Source of the DNA: Anastrepha obliqua
Taxonomy: Eukaryota > Arthropoda > Insecta > Diptera > Tephritidae
DNA: 64,000 nt
Direction: 5' to 3'
Assembly (NCBI RefSeq): GCF_027943255.1
Contig: NC_072896.1
Location: 42,310,501-42,374,500, forward strand
Positions 55,240-64,000 of the stretch are shown in pieces. The notes under the pieces are model-generated. The model was not told the origin of the DNA. It saw only the letters and a list, made by a program, of their open reading frames with translations, and did not search any database. Both the position numbers and the translations under genes were made by a program. The first letter of the stretch is position 1. Every line of letters starts with the position of its first letter.

Positions 55240-56600
55240 AATCAGTTTTGGTGGTTATATTTCATCCACCATTCGGTTGACAGATGCAAGCGTCATGTTA
55301 CCAGATGGTTGCACAACCTGTCAAGTAATACACCGCTTGCTCTCTCCAGCGATTAGGTCCAAGTGGCTGACAGGAAAGCTAAAGCTTCCTCTGACGGCAT
55401 TAATTTTTTCATGCTGGAAAACTTGTATCCTTTGGGAGTGGCATATCTCACAAGGGTCTTCAATCTGTCTTTGTATCTGGCTACTCACATAATTTCTGGC
55501 AAATGGAGAGCAGGGAGAGGGGTCCCACTTTTTAAACCTGGGATATTCGCCAAACAATGGGAGTCCTATTTATTCCCTTCCTCAATAGTGAGGGCACTTG
55601 AGGTCCTCCTACTCCCACTTTTGACGAAACTATTGACCCCCAGCTACACATCAGAATGGGTTCCGTAGAGTGCACAGTACCACCACAGCTCTCACTGCCA
55701 TAAACATGCAAGTTGGAGAAGAAGCCTGTCCTAGTAGCGTTGAACTTGTCGAACAGCCATTTTATGCTACTAGATAATGTCCAACAGTCAGCCCTCCCGC
55801 CCAGAACTGAAGAGGTGGTCCGCGAACTATTTGTGTGATCAGCAATCACCCGAGACTAAAGGTCAAAACAGAGGAGGACAAAGCAAAGAGAGCAGCACGG
55901 TGGTGTAGTTTCCTCATTGTTTTTCAACTTCTACTGGCGATTCTCTTTGCCACCTGGAGGAAGGAGATCAAACTGCAATTAAAGGACGATACACCAATAC
56001 CGATAGTAAAAACCTCAAAATTCAACAAAAAACAACCCCCTTCGACAGTTTGCTCTCATTCTCATTTGGGGCAACGACATGTTGGTAGCGACATTTAAAG
56101 CAGTTATCCGGTCAGTTCCGAATTACGCTACACTCGTCCGGCCGTCTGACACTAGTTTTTCGGTTTCCGGTTAAGGAACACAGTAACATGCAGGCACTTG
56201 ATAGAGACTGAGCCATTTCCCAAGTGATTCAGGAGACATCTCTTCGACTATGCTGACGAGATCTAGGATCAAATACAACTGCAACTACTAGATTCGACAG
56301 TTTACAGACATATGTATGTACATTAAACGTCATTTATCGGAAAACTCTCATCTCCTTCCTAAGCTTCCGACCCTCGAATGCAGTCATCGGAGTCCAACCA
56401 CCACCCCTCGTAAACGAAGAGTTTCAGCTGCCTCGTGAAGCCCGCGTTCAATTACATTCTGGATATTGTAACAGGTTAAACTCCTACTTATCCAGAATCG
56501 ACCCTGACATACTCAATATATGAGTGTCCAGCATGCCCTTAAACCCACTCACCGAACACCCCTCTCCCAGCCCGTGGAAACAGTAAAATGTTTTTTACCA
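55240..56600 (+). mobile_element. Jockey-like LINE ORF2 remnant
   Basis: The first part reads SSDGINFFMLENLYPLGVAY, LTRVFNLSLYLATHIISGKW, GVPLFKPGIFAKQWESY, RALEVLLLPLLTKLLTPSYT (RT fingers) and STTTALTAINMQVGE-like. The palm with YADD is deleted. The last part reads NAVIGVQPPPLVNEEFQLPR-like, then QLHSGYCNRLNSYLSRIDPD (ORF2 end). The reading order shows one element with a large internal deletion at about 55,800-56,340. Confidence 0.85.
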
Positions 56601-56734
56601 ATTTTCCCATTTTGATAGGTGTTTTAACCTGAAGTCATTAGAGTTTTCAATCCGTCGGCGGCCGGACAAATTTTTCTTCGTGTTCGATGCAACAATATAC
56701 GATGTTCGCCCAAGACAAATACAATACAGAAGGG

Positions 56735-57085
56735 ACGTCAGGCACCTTAACAAAACAAATAAAAGGAGCAGAAATCACATGTTTGTTAAAATTCAGTCAA
56801 TGGCTTTGTAGAAATTTGATTTGTGACATTTAAACTGCGCTTCACTTCAATTTCATTAGTTTATTAACTTTAAAAATAACAAATCTTTAAATCTCAATAT
56901 GATCAAGCCATTCATTGAATATTCACAAACAAGTAATTTCTTTTCCTTTTTTGTTTTATTTGAAGCAATGACTTCAATCGGTTATCAAAGTCGCGAAAAA
57001 TATATATGCGGTTTTTGGAAGACGCCACCTTTAGTTTTTGTACACCGTGCAATCAGCTGATTTTGACATTCAAAACACCAAATTG
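56735..57085. repeat. Short shared element upstream of TMEM184C
   Basis: The right part (56,945-57,085) has ttttgttttatttgaagcaa, tgacttca, gtcgcgaaaaatatat, tttttggaagacgccacctt and ttgacattcaaaac, matching 52,400-52,610. At the left edge gacgtcaggcaccttaacaa is loosely inverse to the right part, so it may be a short inverted-repeat element. It ends about 420 bp before the TMEM184C start. Confidence 0.5.
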
Positions 57086-57505
57086 TATAAACAAAATGTT
57101 TGCCAATTTTGTTTTCGTACTATTGCTACCACCTTGTATGAATTCGCCTTGAACTTAGGTTTTGCACATATTTATGATAGTATTGTTTTCGTAGGTCATA
57201 TATGCGTGGATTCAATATTTAAGTAAAATATTAATTCAAGTTAGGAATAATCAGTATTACAGATTGTTTTACACCATCAAATGCGACCGTGAAATAAGTA
57301 TGCATTCAAAGCAAGTACTGTTTTGTTATTTGGTGTCTGAAATTAAAAATTGTTAAATTGGACCATCATGCCCAATCGGCAGCTGCCAACTCAATTGCGG
57401 TTCAGTTAAGAAATTTTAATCTCGAACTTTTTTACTGCATAGAAGTAATCTGTATATATCTGCATCTTTGGAGTAAATTGTAGTAAACAGTGAATTTCTG
57501 ATTCA

Positions 57506-60500
57506 ATGTGTCCCATAAATTGGCGACGCTTTTGTGAAGAGTGGCGCATCTGGATACGACCACTTTTGATCGTCACCTATGGTATATTTGCAATTATCAT
57601 CGTACCATTGCTTATTGTCAATTCCGTAAAGGATGGATTTACGCGGAAAGATCAACTTATACTCATTGGAGGGCTTTTTGTGTTGTCCGCTGTACCAGTA
57701 TCAATTTGGCACATCATACAGCATGTAATACATTTCACTAAACCGATTTTGCAGAAGCATATTATACGAATTTTATGGATGGTACCAATTTATGCCCTCA
57801 ATGCGGTAAGCATAAAATTCTAAAAGGCATATCTAATGATTTATTTTTATGAATATTTTTGATATATTTACAGTGGATTGGACTATTTTTTCCTAAGCAT
57901 TCTATTTACGTAGACTCTCTGCGTGAATGTTACGAAGCTTATGTGATTTACAACTTTATGGTCTACCTATTGCGCTATCTCAATTTAGGAATGGATCTAG
58001 AAGCCACCATGGAATATAAACCACAGGTGTACCATTTCTTTCCGCTTTGTTGCATGAGACCTTGGCCTATGGGTCGTGAATTTATACACAATTGTAAACA
58101 CGGAATTCTTCAATACACAGTGGTCCGACCTATCACCACATTCATTTCTGTGTAAGTATAAGCCATTGCTTACTGTGCATCTTGCTTTATAATAACGAGA
58201 TTATCTACTTTTTCGCGCTTAACTCCCAATCGACAATTAAAAAGCAAGATTACCCATACAAAACTTCTCTCCCAAAATCCGGGGTTATAAAATAATCTAA
58301 GATTATAAATATAGTTTTTGCTGTACAATTCTGTGTTTTGCTTAGTTATCGATAATTATTATTTCAAATGTAACGCTTTAGCTTATGTTAGGTATTATAA
58401 AATGTAAAATGGAATTTCGCACTCCGTTTACGGATATCCTCTAACTATCTAAACAAACCAAAAACATTAAAATATTCCACTAAACCAATTTCTAAGTAAA
58501 CCCTTTATCAGTTTACAGCTGATTGTAAATTTTTCAGCTAATGTGTCTGCCATATGTGAACGGGTAGATTAATTTTTCTGTATTTATTTCTAATCATTGC
58601 ATAGGTATGTGAATGTAGATACTTTTAGCTAACAATTAATTTTGATTCATATGAAAAGATTTAACAGCATGAAAATTTGTATGTAATATTCGAGAAATTT
58701 TTGAATTTCAATTAATTGCGCGAACATGTTCATTCAACGTAATAGTCCTAATTTTCTGGTAAATTGCAGAAAAATCTAGGCTCATCAAGTAAATGCTTGC
58801 GGCCGCCGTAGCCGAATGGGTTGGAGAGAACGTATGTTCGAATCTCGGTGAAAGACCAAAATAAAGAAAAATGTTTTTCTAATAGCGGTCGCCGCTCGTC
58901 AGGCTATGGTAAACCTCTGAGTGTATTTCTGCAATGAAAAAGCTCCTCATAAAAAAAATATATCTCCCGTTCGGAGTCGGCTTGAAATTGTAGGTCCCTC
59001 TATTTGTGGAACAACATCAAGACGCACGCCACAAAAAGGGTGTACGCGCTAATTATATGCGCGCAACACTCTTTTTACACGGTCTTTTTTTTACATGATT
59101 TTGAAATAACACTAATGAATTTTTTACACCAAATTTTCGTTCTTGCACGAATCTCTAAATAAAATAATTTTTTTTTTTTAACAAAACATAATTCCTAAAA
59201 GGATGTCTTATCAAGCTAAAAAGTTTTCGTGTAAGGGCAATAAGTACATTTAAGAACTAATTAAGTCCAACTGTATCTACATAAAAATTTCTACGTAATC
59301 TTTAGTTAGCGTCTAGCTGGATAATAAGTACAAAGGACAATGTGGCGCTAAATTAATCATCCAATTTCGTTTTTGAATCAGTTTTTATACATACAAAAAA
59401 GTGATTTTGAGTGATGGAACTTTTTATTTGACCTTTACTTGTCTATTTTACCATTGTTTGTCTGTATATTGCACTTGTTTAGTTCACAAGTGCCAAATAT
59501 GACTGACGTACGACGCTATTTGGAAAAAAATATAAATTTTCCGATAGGGTGATTATCGAGTTGGAACCCTATTTCCATGAATCATGAATTTTAGGACCAC
59601 AACTGGTGAGGCGTGAGCTGGTGCGTTGTCGTAAGGAAAAGGAAAATCACTCGACTTTCTCGATTCAAGCGAATGCCAAACACAAAGAACTTGACTGATC
59701 TGGCTGAAACTTGTTGTGTATTCTTTCAAGAGATGCTGCTAACTAAACATAACCTCGATACGCGCCAATAGTGCCATTTCCCTAACTTTACACAGATTTT
59801 TCAAACGACCCTCGTACTTACAAATAAATTGCCTTACCTTTCAAGCCCATTTTGCGCTCAGTCATCGTTATTTGGTTTTTAAAGAGCCGAATCATTTAAG
59901 TTATTTTTCTTATTTTTTCTCTTTCGAGTAGAAAACTATTTGTAGGCAAGTAAGAAAAAGGGGAACCAAAACTTAGCTTGTTCTGAATCGGAAAAAAGTT
60001 TTCTATAACGAAATTGTAGAGGAAAACTGCAGAATTTTGATAAATTCAATGCCGAAATGCATACAAATCGTTTTTAAAGCTAAAGGATGCTTGGTAGAAT
60101 ATTAAGAAAACTAGATAAGTTTGCATCAATATTTGCAATTTTATATGATTTTGTTTGTGAAAATGCAGGCATAGTTAAGCAAAATACATAGAAACTTTAT
60201 TTCTAATCATCCCTTTTAAAAGGCTATTTCACAAATTTATTAAATCAAAAATATAAAAATATTCTCATGTAAATAAGTAATCAGAAACTAAAATTTTGGG
60301 ATATCTTCATTATTTTCCTTTAGAAAATAAAAATTAATACAAGAAAAATAATTTTAGGTAACAATATGTATTAATTGTTTTTTTTTCTTTGATTTTATTT
60401 CCATATATTTTTATCCTCAAAAGTATTTGCGAGCTATGTGGTGTCTATGGAGAAGGAACATTTGCGGGAAACGTGGCATTTCCTTACATCATTGTGATCA

Positions 60501-60857
60501 ACAACATTTCACAGTTTGTTGCCATGTACTGCTTGGTGCTCTTCTACAAAGCTAATAAAGTAAGTAATTAAAATGAATTTAAAACGTATTGTGAAATATT
60601 TTGTACCTTTTTTTTTATAGGAAGACCTTAAGCCAATGAAACCGATACCAAAGTTTCTTTGCATTAAAGCAGTGGTATTCTTCTCATTTTTGTAAGTTTG
60701 TTTTTTACTTTCCTTATTTTTGCAAATAAAATATAAAGGTTTTTAATATTTTGTTTTTTTCAGCCAAGGTGTAATATTGTTTTTACTAGTCTACTATAAG
60801 GTTTTGCAAAAATTATTCACACTTGGAGACGATACGAACTTGGCGTCAATGCTGCAG
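57506..60857 (+). CDS. TMEM184C: Transmembrane protein 184C-like, 5' part (5 exons seen)
   Basis: Multi-pass membrane protein of the TMEM184 / organic solute transporter subunit-alpha-like family. Exons seen: 57,506-57,805, 57,874-58,151, 60,424-60,559, 60,621-60,691 and 60,764-60,857, 293 residues in consistent phase. Conserved blocks: RIWIRPLLIVTYGIFAIIIV (first membrane span), SIWHIIQHVIHFTKP, IRILWMVPIYALNAWIGLFF, YVDSLRECYEAYVIYNFMVY, FPLCCMRPWPMG, GILQYTVVRPITTFISVICE, VINNISQFVAMYCLVLFYKA and PKFLCIKAVVFFSF. The next conserved block (family pattern F.ICIEMF.AA.AH) was not found before 64,000, so the gene continues past the window. Intron 2 is 2.27 kb and full of repeats; the other introns are 60-75 bp. 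Confidence 0.92.
58213..58567 (-). repeat. Interspersed repeat, copy 2 (in TMEM184C intron 2)
   Basis: Reverse complement shares cccgttcacatatggcagac, acaatcagctgt, gtggaata, tttttggtttgttta, taatcttagattattttata and cttgctttttaattg, then gattgggagttaagcgc with 51,561-52,140. It lacks that copy's middle 225 bp. Confidence 0.8.
58797..59062 (+). mobile_element. tRNA-derived SINE in TMEM184C intron 2
   Basis: The head gcggccgccgtagccgaatg is joined early to gagagaacgtatgttcgaat (part of the A-B spacer deleted). The body follows to caacatcaagacgcacgcca, and the short tail aaagggtgtacgcgctaatt ends near 59,062. Same orientation as the gene. Confidence 0.9.
59545..59815 (-). mobile_element. Mariner fragment in TMEM184C intron 2
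   Basis: Closely matches 3,300-3,540: accacaactggtgaggcgtg, agctggtgcgttgtcgtaa, ggaaaatcactcga and gccaaacacaaagaacttga. It ends in a terminus-like ttacacagatttttcaaacg at 59,788-59,808. The coding part is too short for catalytic residues other than the NAP..S block. Confidence 0.8.
59816..60423. other. Remainder of TMEM184C intron 2
   Basis: AT-rich intronic sequence with no recognised repeat. It ends in the acceptor cctcaaaag before 60,424. Confidence 0.6.
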
Positions 60858-61089
60858 GTATTTAAAACTACTAAATTACTGTACATATAAATATTTCCCT
60901 GTTTTTTAAGTTTAGTGAATCTAAATTAGTCCTAATATCTATAATAATGAATAATAACAATTTTTGAATAATTTGAATAATTTTTACCATATTACAAGAG
61001 CGAAACCACCATATCGCAATTTGAAGAGTACACTCATATTTTTATATAAAAAATTCCTGTTAGTGCAAGCTCGTTCTTCTCCTTCTAAA

Positions 61090-61430
61090 TATCCTTATCG
61101 ATTATTGTGTATTTATGGGAGCATCTGGATGGTGCTCGACTATAGTTGGACCTGGTATTCAATTTTCCTCTGCTACTACCAGTTGGTACCATTGGATTTC
61201 AAGGTTGACATTGTTATGGGTGTTAATGCTGGTTCCTAGATAAACGAAGTCCCTTACAACCTCGAAATCATAACTGGCAACAGTGACGTGGGTGCCGATA
61301 AGCGAGTGCGCCGTCTTTGTTTGATGACAGGAGGTACTTCGTTTTGTCCTCGTTCACCACCAGACCCATTCGTTTTACTTCTTTATCCAGTTTGGAAACA
61401 GTTATTAAACGTTATATTTAGTAATCAATT
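61090..61430 (-). mobile_element. LINE reverse transcriptase C-terminal fragment (RTE-like)
   Basis: The minus strand near 61,320-61,400 reads KLDKEVKRMGLVVNEDKTKY and then LLSSN, followed in broken frames by YDFEVVRDFVYLGTSIN-like sequence. K.MGL.VNE.KTKY and FVYLG are motifs after YADD in RTE-type elements. It lies in TMEM184C intron 5. Confidence 0.8.
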
Positions 61431-61736
61431 CGATGCATTGTTCAGTTGTCATTTAGTATAGGCAAATATTTCAACTGGTCAAGAGGCTGTGTAAGTTCTG
61501 GATTTTTAAGCCAACTTGTAGGTTCTTCTCTTACAAAATCACAATTAATTTTGAAAGCATTCCTTTTAATTGAAAAGGGTACTGCAGGGGTCGAAAATAG
61601 AAAACGCAGTTCCTACAGGTGAAAAATTCCAATTTATTATCAATGCTTTTATAATCACATATCGATCTTAAAAATAAAAAGTCATGATATGGTTCTTGGA
61701 TTGCAAGTAGAACCTCAAACCATACTTTTAACGTTT

Positions 61737-61820
61737 ATATATAATTGGCTCTTACACCTTTTATTGGGTGTTTAGCTGAGCTCCTCCTCCTAATGGTGGC
61801 GTGCGTCTTGATTTTATTAG
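61737..61820 (-). mobile_element. tRNA-derived SINE, 3' fragment
   Basis: The sequence tatataattggctcttacac followed by cttttattgggtgtttagct and gagctcctcctcctaatg is the inverse of the SINE 3' end (gaggaggagctcggccaaac, gggtgtacgcgccaatt). Confidence 0.75.
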
Positions 61821-61829
61821 CTCTGATCG

Positions 61830-62525
61830 AAGCTAGTGGTGCCTACCAGACAATTACAATAAGTTTCTCTCAAGTAACCTCTCCAAGTTAATGCAAGCGT
61901 CATTTTTCTTTCCGGTGTTACTTGCGTTTGTGCCAAAACAATGAGCAGCTACTCGCTCAGCAATCCCCCATTTGGCATGCAAGGCGTTTGCCGTTTCAGT
62001 TCCCTTTCCGCCTGTTTTCGGAACTCCGTTAGTCGCTCAATCGGCTTAAATGTGATTATATGGTATTACGAGACCCAACACTCAAATCCAAAAAGGAACG
62101 CTGAAGAGTGGTGTCCTCCCCTCTTCTATATCTTCTAGCTCTTCCAATCTCCAGAGAGAGTCATAAGCCGATGATTGTTCGATAATGATATCCGGCCTTA
62201 GCAGCGATGACTTGTGTTCGAAAGCAAACGATTTATTCTCTGAATTTAATCTCTTCTTCACTGCCAGGAGTCTTACACTCTTTCCTACAAAATCAACGGT
62301 GGCCCTTTGTTCAGCTTGGTCGAAAGAGGACAAAAATTATTCCTCCAGGAAGCCTACTAAGCGATTGCGAACTGAACAAATATCGCCTGCAGCTCCGAAA
62401 TCTTATAAAAAGTGGTATTATCTGGTAAGCGAGGGAACCTCTAGTTCAGAACAAGCATTAAGGGAGGAGTACAAATCCAACAAAACGCGTTTATTGCTCC
62501 AAAATAATTTTGAGGGATAACTCGT
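61830..62525. other. Unrecognised open frames
   Basis: Overlapping frames on both strands (62,185-62,520 plus, 62,082-62,333 minus) have charged compositions but no motif I recognise. The minus frame (FDQAEQRATVDFVGKSVRLL) has a more protein-like look. It could be an old retroelement ORF1 scrap or chance. It lies in what should be TMEM184C intron 5. Confidence 0.25.
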
Positions 62526-62591
62526 CTATTTTTTGCTTTGGAAAATTACATTTCTGGTTTTAGAGGATACTTCAAAAGTGAAAATATGTAA

Positions 62592-63000
62592 AGGGTGTTT
62601 TTTAGTTTAGTAAGGTTTAGCAAGTCATCAGAACAACGCTTCCAAATTGTGAAAACTTATAGAGCACTGGCGGCACCATGCTGACTTAATTTTTGTTTCC
62701 AAATTAATCAGCTAAATATCGAGGACATTTGGTTCCGACAAGAGCCCTAGAGCTCACTTAACTATCGATTTATTGCAACATTCAAGCCACCATTGTCGCT
62801 TTACGGCCAGATTTATTGGAAAACTTTGTCAAAAATTTTACTGATCCAATGGACTATGTAATTAATTTATGGTCGCGGCGGACGTATACCGAATATAATA
62901 ATGAAAAGGTAAATGCCAGATTTAATAAAAAAGCTTCATTCCAAAATATTTCTGTTTTGTAGTATCATTTTAATTTCTCAAGCTTTTAAAAAACACCCGA
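62592..63000 (+). mobile_element. Mariner deletion derivative (about 410 bp)
   Basis: TIR-like edges aaagggtgttttttagttta and the inverse of agcttttaaaaaacacccg. Inside, broken frames give SSEQRFQIVKTYRALAAPC-like (first helix) and LNIEDIWFRQEP-like (second catalytic region, Asp replaced). It is in the same mariner group as 38,418-39,313. Confidence 0.75.
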
Positions 63001-63830
63001 TATATGCATAAAATATAATAATACATTAGGGCGGGTCAAATGTTTTCTCTAATTTGTTTTGGGCGACGGAAGTATTCTACTGATAATTTTGAACGAAAAA
63101 GTTCATGGAAGAGCATAGCTCTGAAAAAGACTTCGTGCCCTTATTTTTCATTTGAATCCTCAATTTTTTTTTTATATTGTTACATTTTCTTTTTTAAATG
63201 TATGTATTATATTATATATTTGTAATTTTTGGACACGATAAACTCATTTCTGATATTTTATTTTGATCAAACCCCTTCGCTTAAGCTCCATTGCCCCACT
63301 TGTTTTAGATTTGTCCAATGCATCATATAAATAGATAACGAAATGACAGCCCATTAATATATAGCTGGGCAACACAACAACAAATGTAATGGCATTTTTA
63401 GCTGTATTTCGAGCCGTGTAATTACACTATACAACAAAAAATTCTTTTCTGGCAATTTATTCTAGTAGTGGGGATGAAAAAGGACATGTCATCTAGGTCC
63501 ATATGGTTCAATATGAAGGTTCAAGAAATTGGAAGGGCCACCACGTCTACCGAAAAATGGGCGCAATGCGCGCTACGTTTGTGTTAATGAACACTCAATT
63601 TGATAATAAAGTTTTATCATTTGAACGTGCTCAATCGTGTAACTTGTCATGCTGATTTGGCATAAACAACTTAATAATAAACAATGTAATAATAAAAAAC
63701 ATATGTCACCAAAACAAAATGGCTGCCACGCAGTGTAATATTACAGTGATAAATATAGTGAATAGAATTATTTCTGGAACATTCTCCTGCTAGTGCTAGT
63801 GCTAGTTTATTATAAAATACTTTTAGGTTA
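63001..63830. other. No recognised feature
   Basis: AT-rich with no supported gene or repeat. A patch at 63,500-63,640 (gggcgcaatgcgcgctacgt) may be a transposon 3' end but could not be assigned. Confidence 0.3.
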
Positions 63831-63834
63831 GGGG

Positions 63835-64000
63835 TTTCAGGCAGAAGTCTTTGCGATTCTGCAGGCATGCAGCATGCTTAGGGAACGCGGGAGATATCAA
63901 CATTTTTTCCAATAGTCAAGCTGCGATCAAGGCTCTGACGACGTCATGGTGTAGATCCAAATCGGGCAACTCCTGTAAGGAGGAGATGAAGTATCTTGGG
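63835..64000 (+). mobile_element. LINE RNase H fragment at window edge
   Basis: QAEVFAILQACSMLRERGRY in one frame, then DINIFSNSQAAIKALTTSW in the next: the AE..AI..A...L and YSDSQAAIKAL motifs of LINE RNase H. The catalytic Asp of SDSQ reads Asn and a one-base shift separates the parts. It continues past 64,000. Confidence 0.8.

Noticed and set aside
60964..61239. Further TMEM184C exon
   Set aside because: The translation lacks the expected conserved block and the region overlaps a minus-strand LINE fragment.

Overview
The window looks like animal nuclear DNA, most likely from a higher fly and possibly a tephritid fruit fly. Gene bodies have introns with GT-AG junctions, intergenic DNA is AT-rich, (CAA)n-type simple sequence is common, and the transposons are dipteran in style (mariner, Tc1, jockey-like LINEs, tRNA-derived SINEs). 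The species cannot be fixed from sequence alone.

From 1 to about 49,600 there is no host gene I can support. This part is a graveyard of mobile elements: many degenerate mariner, Tc1 and related IS630 copies, fragments of several LINE lineages (endonuclease, reverse transcriptase, RNase H and C-terminal Cys regions), two Helitron-like elements that each carry an internal minisatellite, several TTAA-flanked MITEs, a PIF/Harbinger element, a 2-kb element with 8-bp target duplications, and at least ten full or partial copies of one tRNA-derived SINE with a (TA)n tail. Many are nested, and several target-site duplications can be read directly.

From 49,650 to the right edge lie three conserved host genes. 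METTL17 (minus strand, 4 exons, 49,653-51,295) is a mitochondrial ribosome assembly factor. ZGPAT (plus, 5 exons, 52,801-54,558) is a CCCH zinc finger and G-patch nuclear protein, divergent from METTL17. TMEM184C (plus, at least 5 exons, 57,506-60,857) is a multi-pass membrane protein cut off by the window edge, because its next conserved exon is not found before 64,000. The three share no evident pathway. Repeats also fill the gaps and introns here: one repeat family lies in inverted orientation on both sides of ZGPAT, a LINE remnant separates ZGPAT from TMEM184C, and TMEM184C intron 2 holds a SINE and a mariner fragment.

Nothing in the window looks like a new host defence or enzymatic system. 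The most interesting items are an element with 8-bp target duplications and an unassigned transposase-like protein inside a SINE, a two-ORF PIF/Harbinger element inside a Tc1 transposase, and the higher-order minisatellite of the first Helitron-like element.
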